A stretch of 64,000 nt of DNA. It comes from Rossellomorea marisflavi (GTDB lineage Bacteria; Bacillota; Bacilli; Bacillales; Bacillaceae_B). The position numbers and the translations under genes were made by a program. The stretch is taken from the NCBI RefSeq assembly GCF_009806575.1, contig NZ_CP047095.1, forward strand, positions 2,174,001 through 2,238,000, in the 5' to 3' direction. Positions 34,972 to 43,319 of this stretch are shown piece after piece (position 1 is the stretch's first letter; the number at the start of each line of letters is the position of its first letter). The notes below the pieces were generated by a model. That model worked only from the letters and a program-made list of their open reading frames with translations. It was not told the origin of the DNA and searched no databases.

Positions 34972-35586
34972 ATGAAAGGTATCTATATCATCAAAGACCT
35001 CGATCAGCTTAAGGCTCTCAGCGATCCGTTCCGGGTCCGACTGATGTTCAAACTGATCGAGAGGCCGTATACCGGTCAGCAACTATCGGAAATCTTCGAG
35101 CTGTCACGCGCCCGGATTCATTATCATCTGAAAGAGCTTGAAAAGCTTGGTCTGGCCGAAATCGTGAGAACCGAAGAGAAAAACGGCATCATTCAAAAGT
35201 TCTATCAGTCTGTAGCAACGGGGTTCTATCCCCATTCAAGTCTTTTCCCACACACGAAGGAAATCAGCGATATGAAACAATATCTCATGCTTGAAATGAT
35301 GGAACAAACGACTTCAAAACTCTTGTCGGCACCACCTGAAGCCCTCGAAGACGTTGATTCGAGCGGTGACCCTTCTGAGTGGAATATGTTAGCGTCTTCC
35401 TGGGAACTCCAAGTGTCTGAGGATTCCTTCAAGTGGTACATCAAGGAACAATTCAAACTGATGGAAGAACTTGATCGCCGCGCGGAAGCAGAAGAGGCGT
35501 CGAGCAAAAAGAGATATTTTGTATCCAACTACGGTTTCCGGGTAGAAGAGCCTGTTTTTGAAAGAGTAAAAGACAAAGACCAGTGA
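34972..35586 (+). CDS. ArsR-type winged-helix regulator
   Basis: A 204-residue regulator. The DNA-binding domain is at the N-terminus: DLDQLKALSDPFRVRLMFKL, then YTGQQLSEIFELSRARIHYH and LKELEKLGLAEIV. The C-terminal half is helical and acidic with no recognised sensor. GAGGTG at 34961-34966 sits 5 nt before ATG 34972, so I reject the longer frame from 34780. It precedes a multidrug-type MFS gene, the usual position of a pump regulator. Confidence 0.87.
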   Translation: MKGIYIIKDLDQLKALSDPFRVRLMFKLIERPYTGQQLSEIFELSRARIHYHLKELEKLGLAEIVRTEEKNGIIQKFYQSVATGFYPHSSLFPHTKEISDMKQYLMLEMMEQTTSKLLSAPPEALEDVDSSGDPSEWNMLASSWELQVSEDSFKWYIKEQFKLMEELDRRAEAEEASSKKRYFVSNYGFRVEEPVFERVKDKDQ

Positions 35587-35622
35587 GAAGGTCTTTTCTT
35601 TTGGCACAACGGTAAAATAATT

Positions 35623-35644
35623 TTAACTGAGTATATTTTTTTAC
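35623..35644 (+). promoter_or_regulatory. candidate operator of the ArsR-type regulator (copy 2)
   Basis: TTAACTGAGTATATTTTTTT then AC shares its TTAAC-G and T-run-AC framework with the site upstream of the regulator gene itself. It lies 45 bp before the MFS start. Confidence 0.33.
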
Positions 35645-35688
35645 TTTGACGGTCAAAAAAAACTTACAGTCAGGAGATGGTGAATGAG

Positions 35689-36957
35689 ATGAAAGAGCAT
35701 TTGTTGAGAAATCGAAACTTCAGCTTCATGTTTACAGGCAGGATCCTATCGAATATGGGGGACAGCATCTACTATGTAGCCGCCATGTGGCTTGTGTACG
35801 AACTGGGAGGGAGTGCCTTTTATACGGGGTTGGCCGGTTTCCTCACAATGCTGCCGACGGTGCTGCAGTTCTTGATTGGTCCACTGGTCGATCGTTTCAG
35901 TACAAAGAAGCTGCTGACCATCGTACAGCTGTTTCAGGCAGGATTGATCCTGATGATTCCGGTTGCCCATTTCATAGGCTATTTGAATGTGGCCGTGATC
36001 TTGACGATCATGCCGGTAGTATCCATGATGAATCAGTTTACGTATCCCGCCCAAACAGCCGCCTTGCCACGGATCATCAAAAAAGAACAGCTTGTAAAAG
36101 GGAACGCTCTGTTTACGTTCGCCTATCAGGGAGTCGACATGATCTTCAATGCCCTTACAGGAATCCTACTTCCATTGATCGGTGCCATAATCCTCTTCAT
36201 GATGGATTCTGCCGTGTTCTTAGCAGCCGCATTAGTATACAGCGCCCTTTGCTTGCCGGAGAAAAAAAGTACCACGAAAAGGACGTTGAAGGAATCGACT
36301 CTTCAGTATAAGAAAGAGTTGGCAGAAGGGGTGATGATCGTTTTTCGCTCGTATTTGGCCATCTTTCTGGTCGCTTCCGTTGTTGCAAATGGTGCTATCG
36401 GTGCTACGTATGCCATCCTGCCCGTATACACTGGTGAATCGGCAGGGGCATCCTGGTACGGGTGGTACCTTGGAGCCATTTCACTCGGTCTTCTGTCAGG
36501 TGCAGCACTTGCTCCTATTCTTACCAGATTCCCGCTGGGTTTGTTAACCATTACATTGTTTTTCATAGGCGGGGGCAGCTGGATCCTGTCAGGTCTCTCG
36601 GGTGTTTCCATAATGGGGCTTGTATTATTTGGCATAGCCTGGCTTCCTATCGGAGCAACGAATATCATAACGGGGGCAGCCATCCAGTCCATCATGCCAT
36701 CGCATCTGATGGGAAGGGTCTTTTCCGTGGTTGCGTCCATGAGTGCCATGGCGATGCCCCTTGGATCACTGCTGGGCGGAAGTATGGCCAATCGTTGGGG
36801 GAGCGGGACCATCTTTATTTCGGCAGCAGGCGCAATCATCTTTATTTCGATATTTTGGTTAAGTGTCTCCAAGCTGCGCAGGCTTCCAAGCTCGCATGAG
36901 TTGTCTGCTGCAGATCTCCTTTTACCTGAAAATTCTCACTCCACAAACGTTGGATGA
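35689..36957 (+). CDS. MFS transporter
   Basis: A 422-residue major-facilitator protein with about 12 membrane segments, of the MacA/EntS-like drug:H+ antiporter group. FSFMFTGRILSNMGDSIYYV opens TM1, and GPLVDRFSTKKLL is the loop 2-3 motif. The start is uncertain: ATG 35677 touches the SD, while ATG 35689 has better room. The upstream ArsR-type gene probably regulates it; substrate unknown. Confidence 0.87.
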   Translation: MKEHLLRNRNFSFMFTGRILSNMGDSIYYVAAMWLVYELGGSAFYTGLAGFLTMLPTVLQFLIGPLVDRFSTKKLLTIVQLFQAGLILMIPVAHFIGYLNVAVILTIMPVVSMMNQFTYPAQTAALPRIIKKEQLVKGNALFTFAYQGVDMIFNALTGILLPLIGAIILFMMDSAVFLAAALVYSALCLPEKKSTTKRTLKESTLQYKKELAEGVMIVFRSYLAIFLVASVVANGAIGATYAILPVYTGESAGASWYGWYLGAISLGLLSGAALAPILTRFPLGLLTITLFFIGGGSWILSGLSGVSIMGLVLFGIAWLPIGATNIITGAAIQSIMPSHLMGRVFSVVASMSAMAMPLGSLLGGSMANRWGSGTIFISAAGAIIFISIFWLSVSKLRRLPSSHELSAADLLLPENSHSTNVG

Positions 36958-37002
36958 TAATGGTAGAATAAGAAAGGATACTCAGTCAATGGAGGCAAAA
37001 CG

Positions 37003-37737
37003 ATGATATTGAGCACGATTATTCAAGAAGCAGGGTACGGACATGACGATTTGATTCTTCAAGGTATTTCATTCGAGGTCGGTAAGGGGGAGCTTGTCGG
37101 GCTGATCGGCCCCAACGGTGCGGGGAAAAGCACCACAATCAAGACCCTCCTTGGTCTTATGAAACATGTGAAGGGAACAGTCGAGATGTCATCTTATGCG
37201 TATATTCCGGAACGTCCGATTTTTTACGAGCGGATGACGATGCGGGAACATATTGACTTTCTGTACACGACCATGGGAGGGGAGCACGCAGCCTTCGAAG
37301 AGAAAGTGACAAATCTGGTCAGCTTCTTCCGATTGACCCACGTCCTTCACCATTATCCTGATCGGTTCTCAAAAGGGATGCAGCAGAAAATGATGCTGAT
37401 CCTGGCGTTTCTGAAAGAACCGGATCTGTATATTATTGATGAGCCGTTCATGGGGCTCGATCCGACTGCCGTAAAAAAACTCCTCGGTCTATTGGAAAAA
37501 GAGCGGGAAAGGGGAGCTGGCGTCCTGATGTCGACCCATATCCTTGACACCGCCGAGCGGATCTGCGACCGCTTTGTGCTGGTAGCTGAAGGGAAAATGA
37601 TCGTCGAGGGGAACCTGGAGGACATCCGGAGAAAGAGCGGACTCCCTGATGGAACACTATTCGACTGTTTCGATGCATTGACAGAGGAGGGTGAGAAGGA
37701 TGGCCTGGCCGATTTTTTGGCACCGATTCAAGGATGA
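37003..37737 (+). CDS. ABC transporter ATP-binding protein (EcsA/YthP type)
   Basis: A 244-residue ATPase: Walker A GPNGAGKST, signature RFSKGMQQKMMLILAFL (degenerate SKGMQ as in EcsA-type exporters), Walker B DLYIIDEPFMGLDP and H-loop MSTHILDTAERIC. The overlap with the downstream permease fits the ythPQ/ecsAB pair of Bacillus. EcsAB-type pairs affect secretion and intramembrane proteolysis; whether this paralogue does so is not known. Confidence 0.88.
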   Translation: MILSTIIQEAGYGHDDLILQGISFEVGKGELVGLIGPNGAGKSTTIKTLLGLMKHVKGTVEMSSYAYIPERPIFYERMTMREHIDFLYTTMGGEHAAFEEKVTNLVSFFRLTHVLHHYPDRFSKGMQQKMMLILAFLKEPDLYIIDEPFMGLDPTAVKKLLGLLEKERERGAGVLMSTHILDTAERICDRFVLVAEGKMIVEGNLEDIRRKSGLPDGTLFDCFDALTEEGEKDGLADFLAPIQG

Positions 37738-38836
37738 GTGGATGCAAAAATGGAAGGTGGTCCGCTCGGTCATCGACTGGACGATTGCCCTTTACCTTGT
37801 CATCCCATTTTCCATCATGGTGCCTTTTTTCTATCGGGACTGGTGGAATGAAACGGGATCCTACTGGGCTACCGGCATTCCGATATGGATCCTTCTTTCC
37901 ATATTGGGCATCATGACACTCGGGGGAAATATACGCACTTATGTCTTAGAGGCTGATCTATTGTTCCTGATAGAGAAGAAGGAACGTTTTGTGCCAATGA
38001 AAAGACTGGGCTTCATGGTCACCATGGGACAGAGTTTGATGTCACTCGTTTTGCCTGGTGCTTTAGCTCTCCCTATATTCCTGAACATATACAATGAACG
38101 CCCCTTCACACTAGCAGTGATCTTTATTCTATTATTCTCGTTGAAGTGGTCAGTGCTGCTAATAAAGAAATACATAGCGGGGAAGTGGAAGAAGGGAATC
38201 TATATCCTTCTCATGTTGGCAGCCTTTGTTCTGATTACAACTGGAAGGGATTCACCACTGCTGGCAGCCATGGCATCATTGATCCTGTTCATAATCTTAG
38301 TGGTTTACTTTTTTAAAGGGGTGAAAGGCACAGCCGATTTTCAAAACGAGGTGGAGATCGAGCAATCGGAGAGGAATCAATATGTGAATCTGGTGTACAG
38401 TCTTTCTTCTCAGATAGAAAAAGAAAAAGGAGGGAATCGTGGCAGACCGTTCATTTTGTTCAGGAATTCGAGACGAATATTCAAGGAAAGGACAGCTGAA
38501 AACGGAATCCTTGAACTAAGTTTGAAGGCGTTTTTGCGAAATGGAACCTACTTGCGGACATATATACAGATGATCTCCATCACCTCTGCCGGAATCCTCT
38601 TCCTACCACTATTACTGAAATGGTTGCTTTTTGGAGGGATTCTCATCTTCATGACCTTCTGGGTCCAGACCATTTTCAAGAAGCTCACGAGCAATCGGTT
38701 CTTCGAAGTGGCTCCTTTCGATAAAGAGGCGGAGTATGCTGCTGCCAACAGGTTCGGTAAGTGGCTCGGAACACCTGTCCTTATATGGACCGGAACCATC
38801 ACGATCTGTTCAACAATCTGGTCGGTTTATTTTTAA
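37700..38836 (+). CDS. ABC transporter permease (EcsB/YthQ family)
   Basis: A 378-residue membrane protein with about eight membrane segments, grouped in two halves around a charged loop near residues 220-275. The N-terminal FWHRFKDEWMQKWKVVRSVIDW and the LEADLLFLIEKKE stretch recall EcsB. ATG 37700 follows GAGGAGG at 8-9 nt. The 38-bp overlap with the ATPase gene supports a two-component exporter. Confidence 0.86.
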   Translation: MAWPIFWHRFKDEWMQKWKVVRSVIDWTIALYLVIPFSIMVPFFYRDWWNETGSYWATGIPIWILLSILGIMTLGGNIRTYVLEADLLFLIEKKERFVPMKRLGFMVTMGQSLMSLVLPGALALPIFLNIYNERPFTLAVIFILLFSLKWSVLLIKKYIAGKWKKGIYILLMLAAFVLITTGRDSPLLAAMASLILFIILVVYFFKGVKGTADFQNEVEIEQSERNQYVNLVYSLSSQIEKEKGGNRGRPFILFRNSRRIFKERTAENGILELSLKAFLRNGTYLRTYIQMISITSAGILFLPLLLKWLLFGGILIFMTFWVQTIFKKLTSNRFFEVAPFDKEAEYAAANRFGKWLGTPVLIWTGTITICSTIWSVYF

Positions 38837-38858
38837 ATGAGAACTAGGAGGAGTCTAC

Positions 38859-39317
38859 ATGGTTGTATTGAAGCGAATGAGTGATAAAGAGTTTACTGCA
38901 TGGTGGAAAAACAGTGTCGCTTCCTATGCAAGGGAGAAAGTGAAAGCGGGTAACTTCAAGGAGGAGACGGCGATTGAACAGTCTGAGAGCGAATTCCAAA
39001 AGCTTTTGCCACAAGGAAAAGATACACCGGATCATTATCTGTTCACCGTGATAGATGAGGGAGAACATGTTGGAATGTTATGGTTTCATGCCAATCACGA
39101 GATAAAGGAAAATTACATTTTTGATATTGAGATGCTTGAAAGCAAACGGGCCATGGGATATGGTAAACAAACACTCCAGGCACTCGAAGAGCTCAGCAGG
39201 GAAATGGGTATGGACAAAATTTCCCTGCACGTTTTCGGTCATAATAAGACAGCCATCGGACTATATACGGCCACAGGGTTTGAGACGACCAATATCATCA
39301 TGTCTAAGCAGCTATAA
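38859..39317 (+). CDS. GNAT-family N-acetyltransferase
   Basis: A 152-residue GNAT protein. The acetyl-CoA loop is MLESKRAMGYGKQTLQALEE, with a variant R/Q-x-x-G-x-G/A, and the C-terminal motif is VFGHNKTAIGLYTATGFETT. Substrate unknown. AGGAGG precedes the ATG. It follows the EcsB-type gene by 22 bp and may be its operon partner. Confidence 0.85.
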   Translation: MVVLKRMSDKEFTAWWKNSVASYAREKVKAGNFKEETAIEQSESEFQKLLPQGKDTPDHYLFTVIDEGEHVGMLWFHANHEIKENYIFDIEMLESKRAMGYGKQTLQALEELSREMGMDKISLHVFGHNKTAIGLYTATGFETTNIIMSKQL

Positions 39318-39328
39318 TAAGTTTTTCT

Positions 39329-39354
39329 AAAGGCTCCTTTCAGGAGCCTTTTCT
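39329..39354 (+). terminator. terminator
   Basis: AAAGGCTCCT and AGGAGCCTTT pair perfectly over a 3-nt loop, followed by a short T run. It can also end the minus-strand Spo0M-like gene. Confidence 0.85.
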
Positions 39355-39358
39355 ATTG

Positions 39359-39745
39359 CTAATGAATCGTGACGTAATCCTCATCCACGCTATCTTGTCC
39401 TTCCTCAAACTTGAGCTTTGTCCTGAACAGGAACCTTGCTCCTGCAGGTTCAGCCGGCAGATCATTCGGAATCTGATAGACGAATGAATACATGTCCTTC
39501 TCTTTCGTCTCGAGAGCTTGAGTGATCGCCACCACACTCGTATCGAAGATTTCTTCTTTCTTACCGTTTTGATAGATCATGACAAGCTGACATTCGATTT
39601 TTGTCAGGAGCTGATCGACGATCCCACCGTTTATAAGGAATTTACCTTGCAATTTTTCTCCTTTTTGGTAGTGATCTTTTGGAAGGATCAGATCGATCAT
39701 TGCTGAACCGACACCATTCAGTGACATATATTTTCGCAGTAGCAT
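39359..39745 (-). CDS. Spo0M-like (arrestin-fold) protein, half-length
   Basis: A 128-residue protein of the SpoOM family. LRKYMSLNGVGSAMIDLILP and YQKGEKLQGKFLINGGIVDQ are typical of the N-terminal arrestin-like domain. B. subtilis Spo0M is about twice as long, so this is a single-domain version. Spo0M acts in sporulation control and cell-envelope or division processes by an unclear mechanism. GGAGGAG precedes ATG 39745. A yybP-ykoY riboswitch directly upstream makes Mn2+ control likely, which I do not know for this family. Confidence 0.82.
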   Translation of the reverse strand: MLLRKYMSLNGVGSAMIDLILPKDHYQKGEKLQGKFLINGGIVDQLLTKIECQLVMIYQNGKKEEIFDTSVVAITQALETKEKDMYSFVYQIPNDLPAEPAGARFLFRTKLKFEEGQDSVDEDYVTIH

Positions 39746-39771
39746 ATAGCTCCTCCTTTTTTTATGAACAT

Positions 39772-39908
39772 AAAAGACCTTTACCAAGAAGAGAAGTCAC
39801 AATCAGCCACATTCTTCCGGTAAAGGTCTCGCTAGCAACACGGTTGCCGATGAAGCCGGGAGACTCTGCTCCGTAGTGACGACCTCATCGTATAAGCTAC
39901 TCCCCTTT
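39772..39908 (-). ncRNA. yybP-ykoY (Mn2+) riboswitch with terminator
   Basis: Read on the minus strand: AAAGGGGAGTAGC (39908-39896), CGATGA, GTCGTCA, CTCCCGGC, TTCATCG, GCAAC/GTTGC, then GCGAGACCTTTACC (39832-39819). These are the conserved blocks of the yybP-ykoY aptamer in the right order. Expression platform: GGTAAAGGTCT (minus strand, ending at 39775) pairs over 11 bp with AGACCTTTACC (39829-39819) and is followed by TTTTA, a terminator. The aptamer P1 uses the same CCTTT, so Mn2+ binding should block the terminator and turn the gene on. Confidence 0.9.
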
Positions 39909-40032
39909 ATGGGATTCAATTGAGATTATCATATGAAGAAATGTTCAATTTGTCAAATAGTAAGGTGAATGGATGTAAGCCGTTCCCAAAAGGACGAGCT
40001 CTTCATATAGTAACGTAAAAGGAGTGATGAGT

Positions 40033-41190
40033 ATGGCTAAGGCCAGTGACTTTTTGATTGCACTTGATGACGGTCATGGAATGGAAACCCCGGGAAAAAG
40101 AACCCCTTATATTGAATCCCTGGGTAGGCAGATCCGTGAAAATGAATTCAATGCTGCAGTGACGAATTACCTTAAGATTGAGCTCGAAAGATGTGGTTTC
40201 AGAACGGTTTTGACTGCTCCTACAGATGTAGATACCCCTCTTAAAGAAAGGACAGATCTCGCCAACTCCCTGAATGCGGATGCACTTGTATCCAATCATT
40301 TCAATGCACTGAAGGACCGGTTCGACCCAGGTGGCAACGATCCGGAAGGGCATTCGATTCATATTTATCCGGGCGATGCAGTCGGAAGGCAATTTGCAGA
40401 AAAAGTAGCAAAATATATGCGTCAAAATCCCCGTCAGAAGTTCAGGGGAATCATTGAACAGAACCTCCATATCACCCGAGAGTTCAAGAATGCCGCCATC
40501 CTGATTGAAAACGGCTTTATGGACAATCGAAGGGAATCCCTCTTGATGATCGATCAAACATTCCAACAGGAACGAGCTCGCGAGGAGGCACAGGGAATCT
40601 GTGAGTATTTCGGTGTGCCCTATGTAGGAGGAAGCGCTCCTGCACCTGCACCGGCTCCATCCCCAACCCAGAAGCCTGTAACTGGGAGTGAGATTGGAAA
40701 ACGTGTTGAGTCGATCTACCAAGGTGCGGATCAATTGAATTTTTATTCTAAACCGACCTTCAACCAAGCCTTCGTAGCAGGAAAACTCGCATTTGGGTAT
40801 GGTTTCCCTAAAATCACAGCGAAGATTAACGTAGAAGGTGCCCAGATGTATGAAGTGCAGAACTCCAAAGGGAATACCTACTATGTGACGGCGTCCCCTC
40901 AGTTTGTGAAAGTCGTCGGTGCCGGTACCAGTACCCCTCAGCCCCCATCATCCCCGTCGATCAAAGCCATTGGAGAAATCACGATCATCGGAGTTGCGAA
41001 CGCTGCCATCATACAGGACCGGCCGGATCGGCTTGCTTCCAATAATCTCGGTACCATCAATAAAGGTCAGACCATCCGTGTCGCTGGATCCGTCAAAGGG
41101 AAAAATAGCCCTAGCGGCTACTGGGAAGTTATCTATAATGGGAAACGCGCCTATATTACAGGTGAATTAGGCCAATTCCGTTCTTATTGA
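40033..41190 (+). CDS. N-acetylmuramoyl-L-alanine amidase (Amidase_3) with SH3-like tail
   Basis: A 385-residue zinc amidase. The zinc ligands are in LDDGHGMETP (His), RENEFNAAV (Glu) and VSNHFNALKD (His); the catalytic Glu is in AILIENGFMDN. A Pro/Ala linker (GSAPAPAPAPSPTQKP) near residue 200 leads to two probable SH3-like modules that bind cell wall. There is no signal peptide, as in mother-cell lysis amidases such as CwlC. GGAG is 8 nt before ATG 40033. No holin or phage gene is nearby. Confidence 0.88.
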   Translation: MAKASDFLIALDDGHGMETPGKRTPYIESLGRQIRENEFNAAVTNYLKIELERCGFRTVLTAPTDVDTPLKERTDLANSLNADALVSNHFNALKDRFDPGGNDPEGHSIHIYPGDAVGRQFAEKVAKYMRQNPRQKFRGIIEQNLHITREFKNAAILIENGFMDNRRESLLMIDQTFQQERAREEAQGICEYFGVPYVGGSAPAPAPAPSPTQKPVTGSEIGKRVESIYQGADQLNFYSKPTFNQAFVAGKLAFGYGFPKITAKINVEGAQMYEVQNSKGNTYYVTASPQFVKVVGAGTSTPQPPSSPSIKAIGEITIIGVANAAIIQDRPDRLASNNLGTINKGQTIRVAGSVKGKNSPSGYWEVIYNGKRAYITGELGQFRSY

Positions 41191-41195
41191 TCATG

Positions 41196-41227
41196 AAGGC
41201 CCGGACATTCATTCCGGGCTTTTTTTG
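41196..41227 (+). terminator. terminator of the amidase gene
   Basis: GCCCGGA (41199-41205) pairs with TCCGGGC (41213-41219), followed by seven or more T residues. Confidence 0.88.
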
Positions 41228-41284
41228 TGGATAAGCAGGGGCAAAGGAGAGGGATGTCGTATATGCATGTTAGGGAGGGATTGC

Positions 41285-41710
41285 ATGTACGAATTGAAAA
41301 CGAAGGAAACGGATGCGGACGTGCTGGAATACATCGAAACGTCTGTGCCTGAGAATCGCAGGGAAGATGCTTTCAAACTGCTTGATCTGTTTACTGAAGC
41401 CTCAGGGTTCGCGGCGAAGATGTGGGGTAAGAGCATCATTGGATTTGGATCCTACCATTATAAATATGCAAGCGGCCATGAGGGAGATGCAGCACTGGCA
41501 GGATTTTCACCACGCAAATCCAAGATTTCAATCTATTTAGGGTGTACTGGAACTGAGAAAGACCGGCTTTTATCGAATCTCGGCAAACATACTAGCGGAA
41601 AGGGCTGCGTCTATATCAATCGGTTAAGTGACGCAGACGCGGATATACTGAAAGAACTGATCCGGTTGTCGATCCATGAACTTCAAACCAAATATCCTGC
41701 AAATGGGTGA
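41285..41710 (+). CDS. DUF1801-type protein
   Basis: A 141-residue protein. DAFKLLDLFTEASGFAAKMW, then SIIGFGSYHYKY and GCVYINRLSDADADILKELI, are the usual blocks of the DUF1801 (YdhG-like) family. Structure resembles a small iron-sulfur-scaffold-like fold, but no function is established. GGGAGG precedes ATG 41285; a longer frame upstream lacks an SD. Confidence 0.8.
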   Translation: MYELKTKETDADVLEYIETSVPENRREDAFKLLDLFTEASGFAAKMWGKSIIGFGSYHYKYASGHEGDAALAGFSPRKSKISIYLGCTGTEKDRLLSNLGKHTSGKGCVYINRLSDADADILKELIRLSIHELQTKYPANG

Positions 41711-41717
41711 AGAAGAG

Positions 41718-41738
41718 TCAGTCAAAAGACTGATTTTT
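41718..41738 (+). terminator. short terminator
   Basis: TCAGTC and GACTGA pair over AAAA, followed by TTTTT. The stem is only 6 bp, so termination may be partial. Confidence 0.6.
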
Positions 41739-41845
41739 CTTTTTGGCATCGTTGGTAAAATGGGTACTTGCTTAAGAGATTTCAATCATATTCCAACCCG
41801 TCGCAAACTTATGGCTTGCAATCGTGGCGAATATCTTATATGATT

Positions 41846-41888
41846 AATCTCGAATTAAGAATATCTCAGTTCAAGATATACGAGATAT
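41846..41888 (+). promoter_or_regulatory. candidate MarR-type (MhqR/YodB-like) operators of azoR
   Basis: AATCTCGAATTAAGAATA (41846-41863) agrees with 13 of 18 positions of the MhqR box TATCTCGAATTCGAGATA, as I recall it. It is followed by the perfect inverted repeat ATATCTC (41861-41867) and GAGATAT (41882-41888). Bacillus azoreductases are induced by quinones and diamide through MhqR and YodB. No regulator gene is adjacent. Confidence 0.5.
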
Positions 41889-41922
41889 TAACTCCCTAGA
41901 AAAGAAAGGAACGAATACACAC

Positions 41923-42558
41923 ATGTCTAAAGTATTGTACATCACTGCCCATCCACATGATGAGTCTACATCATTCAGTATGGCTGCAGGTAAAGCATTC
42001 ATCGACTCTTACAAAGAAGCGAATCCATCAGATGAGGTTGTTCACATCGACCTTTACAAAGAAAACATCCCTCACATCGACGCGGATGTATTCAGCGGAT
42101 GGGGCAAACTCCAAAGCGGAAGCGAGTTCAATGCACTATCTGCTGAAGAGCAAGCAAAAGTAGCCCGTTTGAACGAACTATCTGATCAGTTCGTAGCAGC
42201 TGACAAATATGTTTTCGTTACACCATTCTGGAACTTCTCTTTCCCTCCAGTTATGAAAGCTTATATCGATTCTGTCTCAGTTGCAGGAAAATCATTCAAA
42301 TACACCGAGCATGGCCCTGTTGGACTCCTAACAGATAAAAAAGCCCTTCACATCCAAGCGCGCGGAGGCATCTACTCTGAAGGTCCTGCGGCTGCAATGG
42401 AAATGGGACATCGCTACCTTGAACTCATCATGCAGTTCTACGGTGTGCCTAGCTTCGAAGGTCTCTTCATCGAAGGACACAACGCAATGCCAGAAAAAGC
42501 GCAAGAGATCAAAGAAAACGGAATTGCCCGTGCAAAAGATCTTGCGAAAACATTCTAA
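41923..42558 (+). CDS. azoR: FMN-dependent NADH-azoreductase
   Basis: A 211-residue flavodoxin-like quinone/azo reductase. [20 protein letters not shown] binds FMN phosphate, [20 protein letters not shown] is the family core, and [15 protein letters not shown] binds the flavin. It performs two-electron reduction of quinones and azo dyes, protecting against electrophile stress. Codon choice is strongly biased (for example CTT, GTA, AAA), suggesting high expression. AAAGGA precedes the ATG. Confidence 0.93.
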   Translation: MSKVLYITAHPHDESTSFSMAAGKAFIDSYKEANPSDEVVHIDLYKENIPHIDADVFSGWGKLQSGSEFNALSAEEQAKVARLNELSDQFVAADKYVFVTPFWNFSFPPVMKAYIDSVSVAGKSFKYTEHGPVGLLTDKKALHIQARGGIYSEGPAAAMEMGHRYLELIMQFYGVPSFEGLFIEGHNAMPEKAQEIKENGIARAKDLAKTF

Positions 42559-42573
42559 TAGGTGTAACAAAAA

Positions 42574-42608
42574 AGACCGCCAGCTGGATACCCAGTCTGG
42601 CGGTTTTT
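42574..42608 (+). terminator. terminator of azoR
   Basis: ACCGCCAG plus CTGG pairs with CCAG plus CTGGCGGT (one bulge), followed by TTTTTT. Confidence 0.9.
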
Positions 42609-42716
42609 TATGAGGTGCCCCTTCTGCAGCGAAAGAAGCACCCCGTTCCGTTCGTTTATCTAGGAGGAAGGTGGGTAATGCATGTTCTATGCTGATGTTG
42701 CTTGTCCAGACACGGA

Positions 42717-43154
42717 TCAGCCGGCGGTAGCCAATGCCGTGAAACTTTCAGGACCTACCCTAATCGTCCCCAGTGCAGTGGCACTGACATAGGCGGAGTA
42801 AACCAGTGGACCACTAGCAGGGATTCCAGGATTGAAGTCAGCACCAGCGAATGTGATCAATTGTGGACCTACAATGGATAAATCCAAAACTTGCCTTGCA
42901 GTATACACTGTAATCAAACCTGATTGCTGTGTACCACGGATGATAGTGATATCAATGTTCGTCGCAATCGGAAGCAAAGGAAGCTGAACAGCCATCGTTC
43001 CTTCGAACTGAACCCTGATCTGTCCAACGGTTGCTTTCGTCACGTCCAGACCTACAACTCCAAAAAGACTATTTTGACCTACAAGGATTGGCGTTGAAAT
43101 CTGTCCATACGTACTCGCATTCTGTGAGGTACGTGCATCAAGAAAAATCCCCAT
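42717..43154 (-). CDS. beta-rich hypothetical protein (possible spore-surface protein)
   Basis: A 145-residue protein beginning MGIFLDARTSQNASTYGQ, rich in Val, Thr, Ile and Gly with no Cys and no signal peptide. The composition recalls BclA C-terminal or ExsF-type exosporium proteins, but I cannot assign it. GGAGGTG is 6 nt before ATG 43154, a strong SD; the longer frame upstream is rejected. The gene stands alone on the minus strand. Confidence 0.65.
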   Translation of the reverse strand: MGIFLDARTSQNASTYGQISTPILVGQNSLFGVVGLDVTKATVGQIRVQFEGTMAVQLPLLPIATNIDITIIRGTQQSGLITVYTARQVLDLSIVGPQLITFAGADFNPGIPASGPLVYSAYVSATALGTIRVGPESFTALATAG

Positions 43155-43319
43155 ATTTTCACCTCCTGTCTTGTTATCTAGTACAGTATATGCATGTCCG
43201 ATCAATGCGTCTGTGCACATGCTACAGTTTTAAAAAATGGATGATACCTTAAATGAAACTTTTCCAATCGCTAAACCGTATAAAGATGTAGGAACATTAC
43301 ATAAATTGGGGGAGTACAA

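Noticed and set aside
40033..41190. Prophage endolysin
   Set aside because: No holin, tail or other phage gene is nearby and neighbours are ordinary chromosomal genes.
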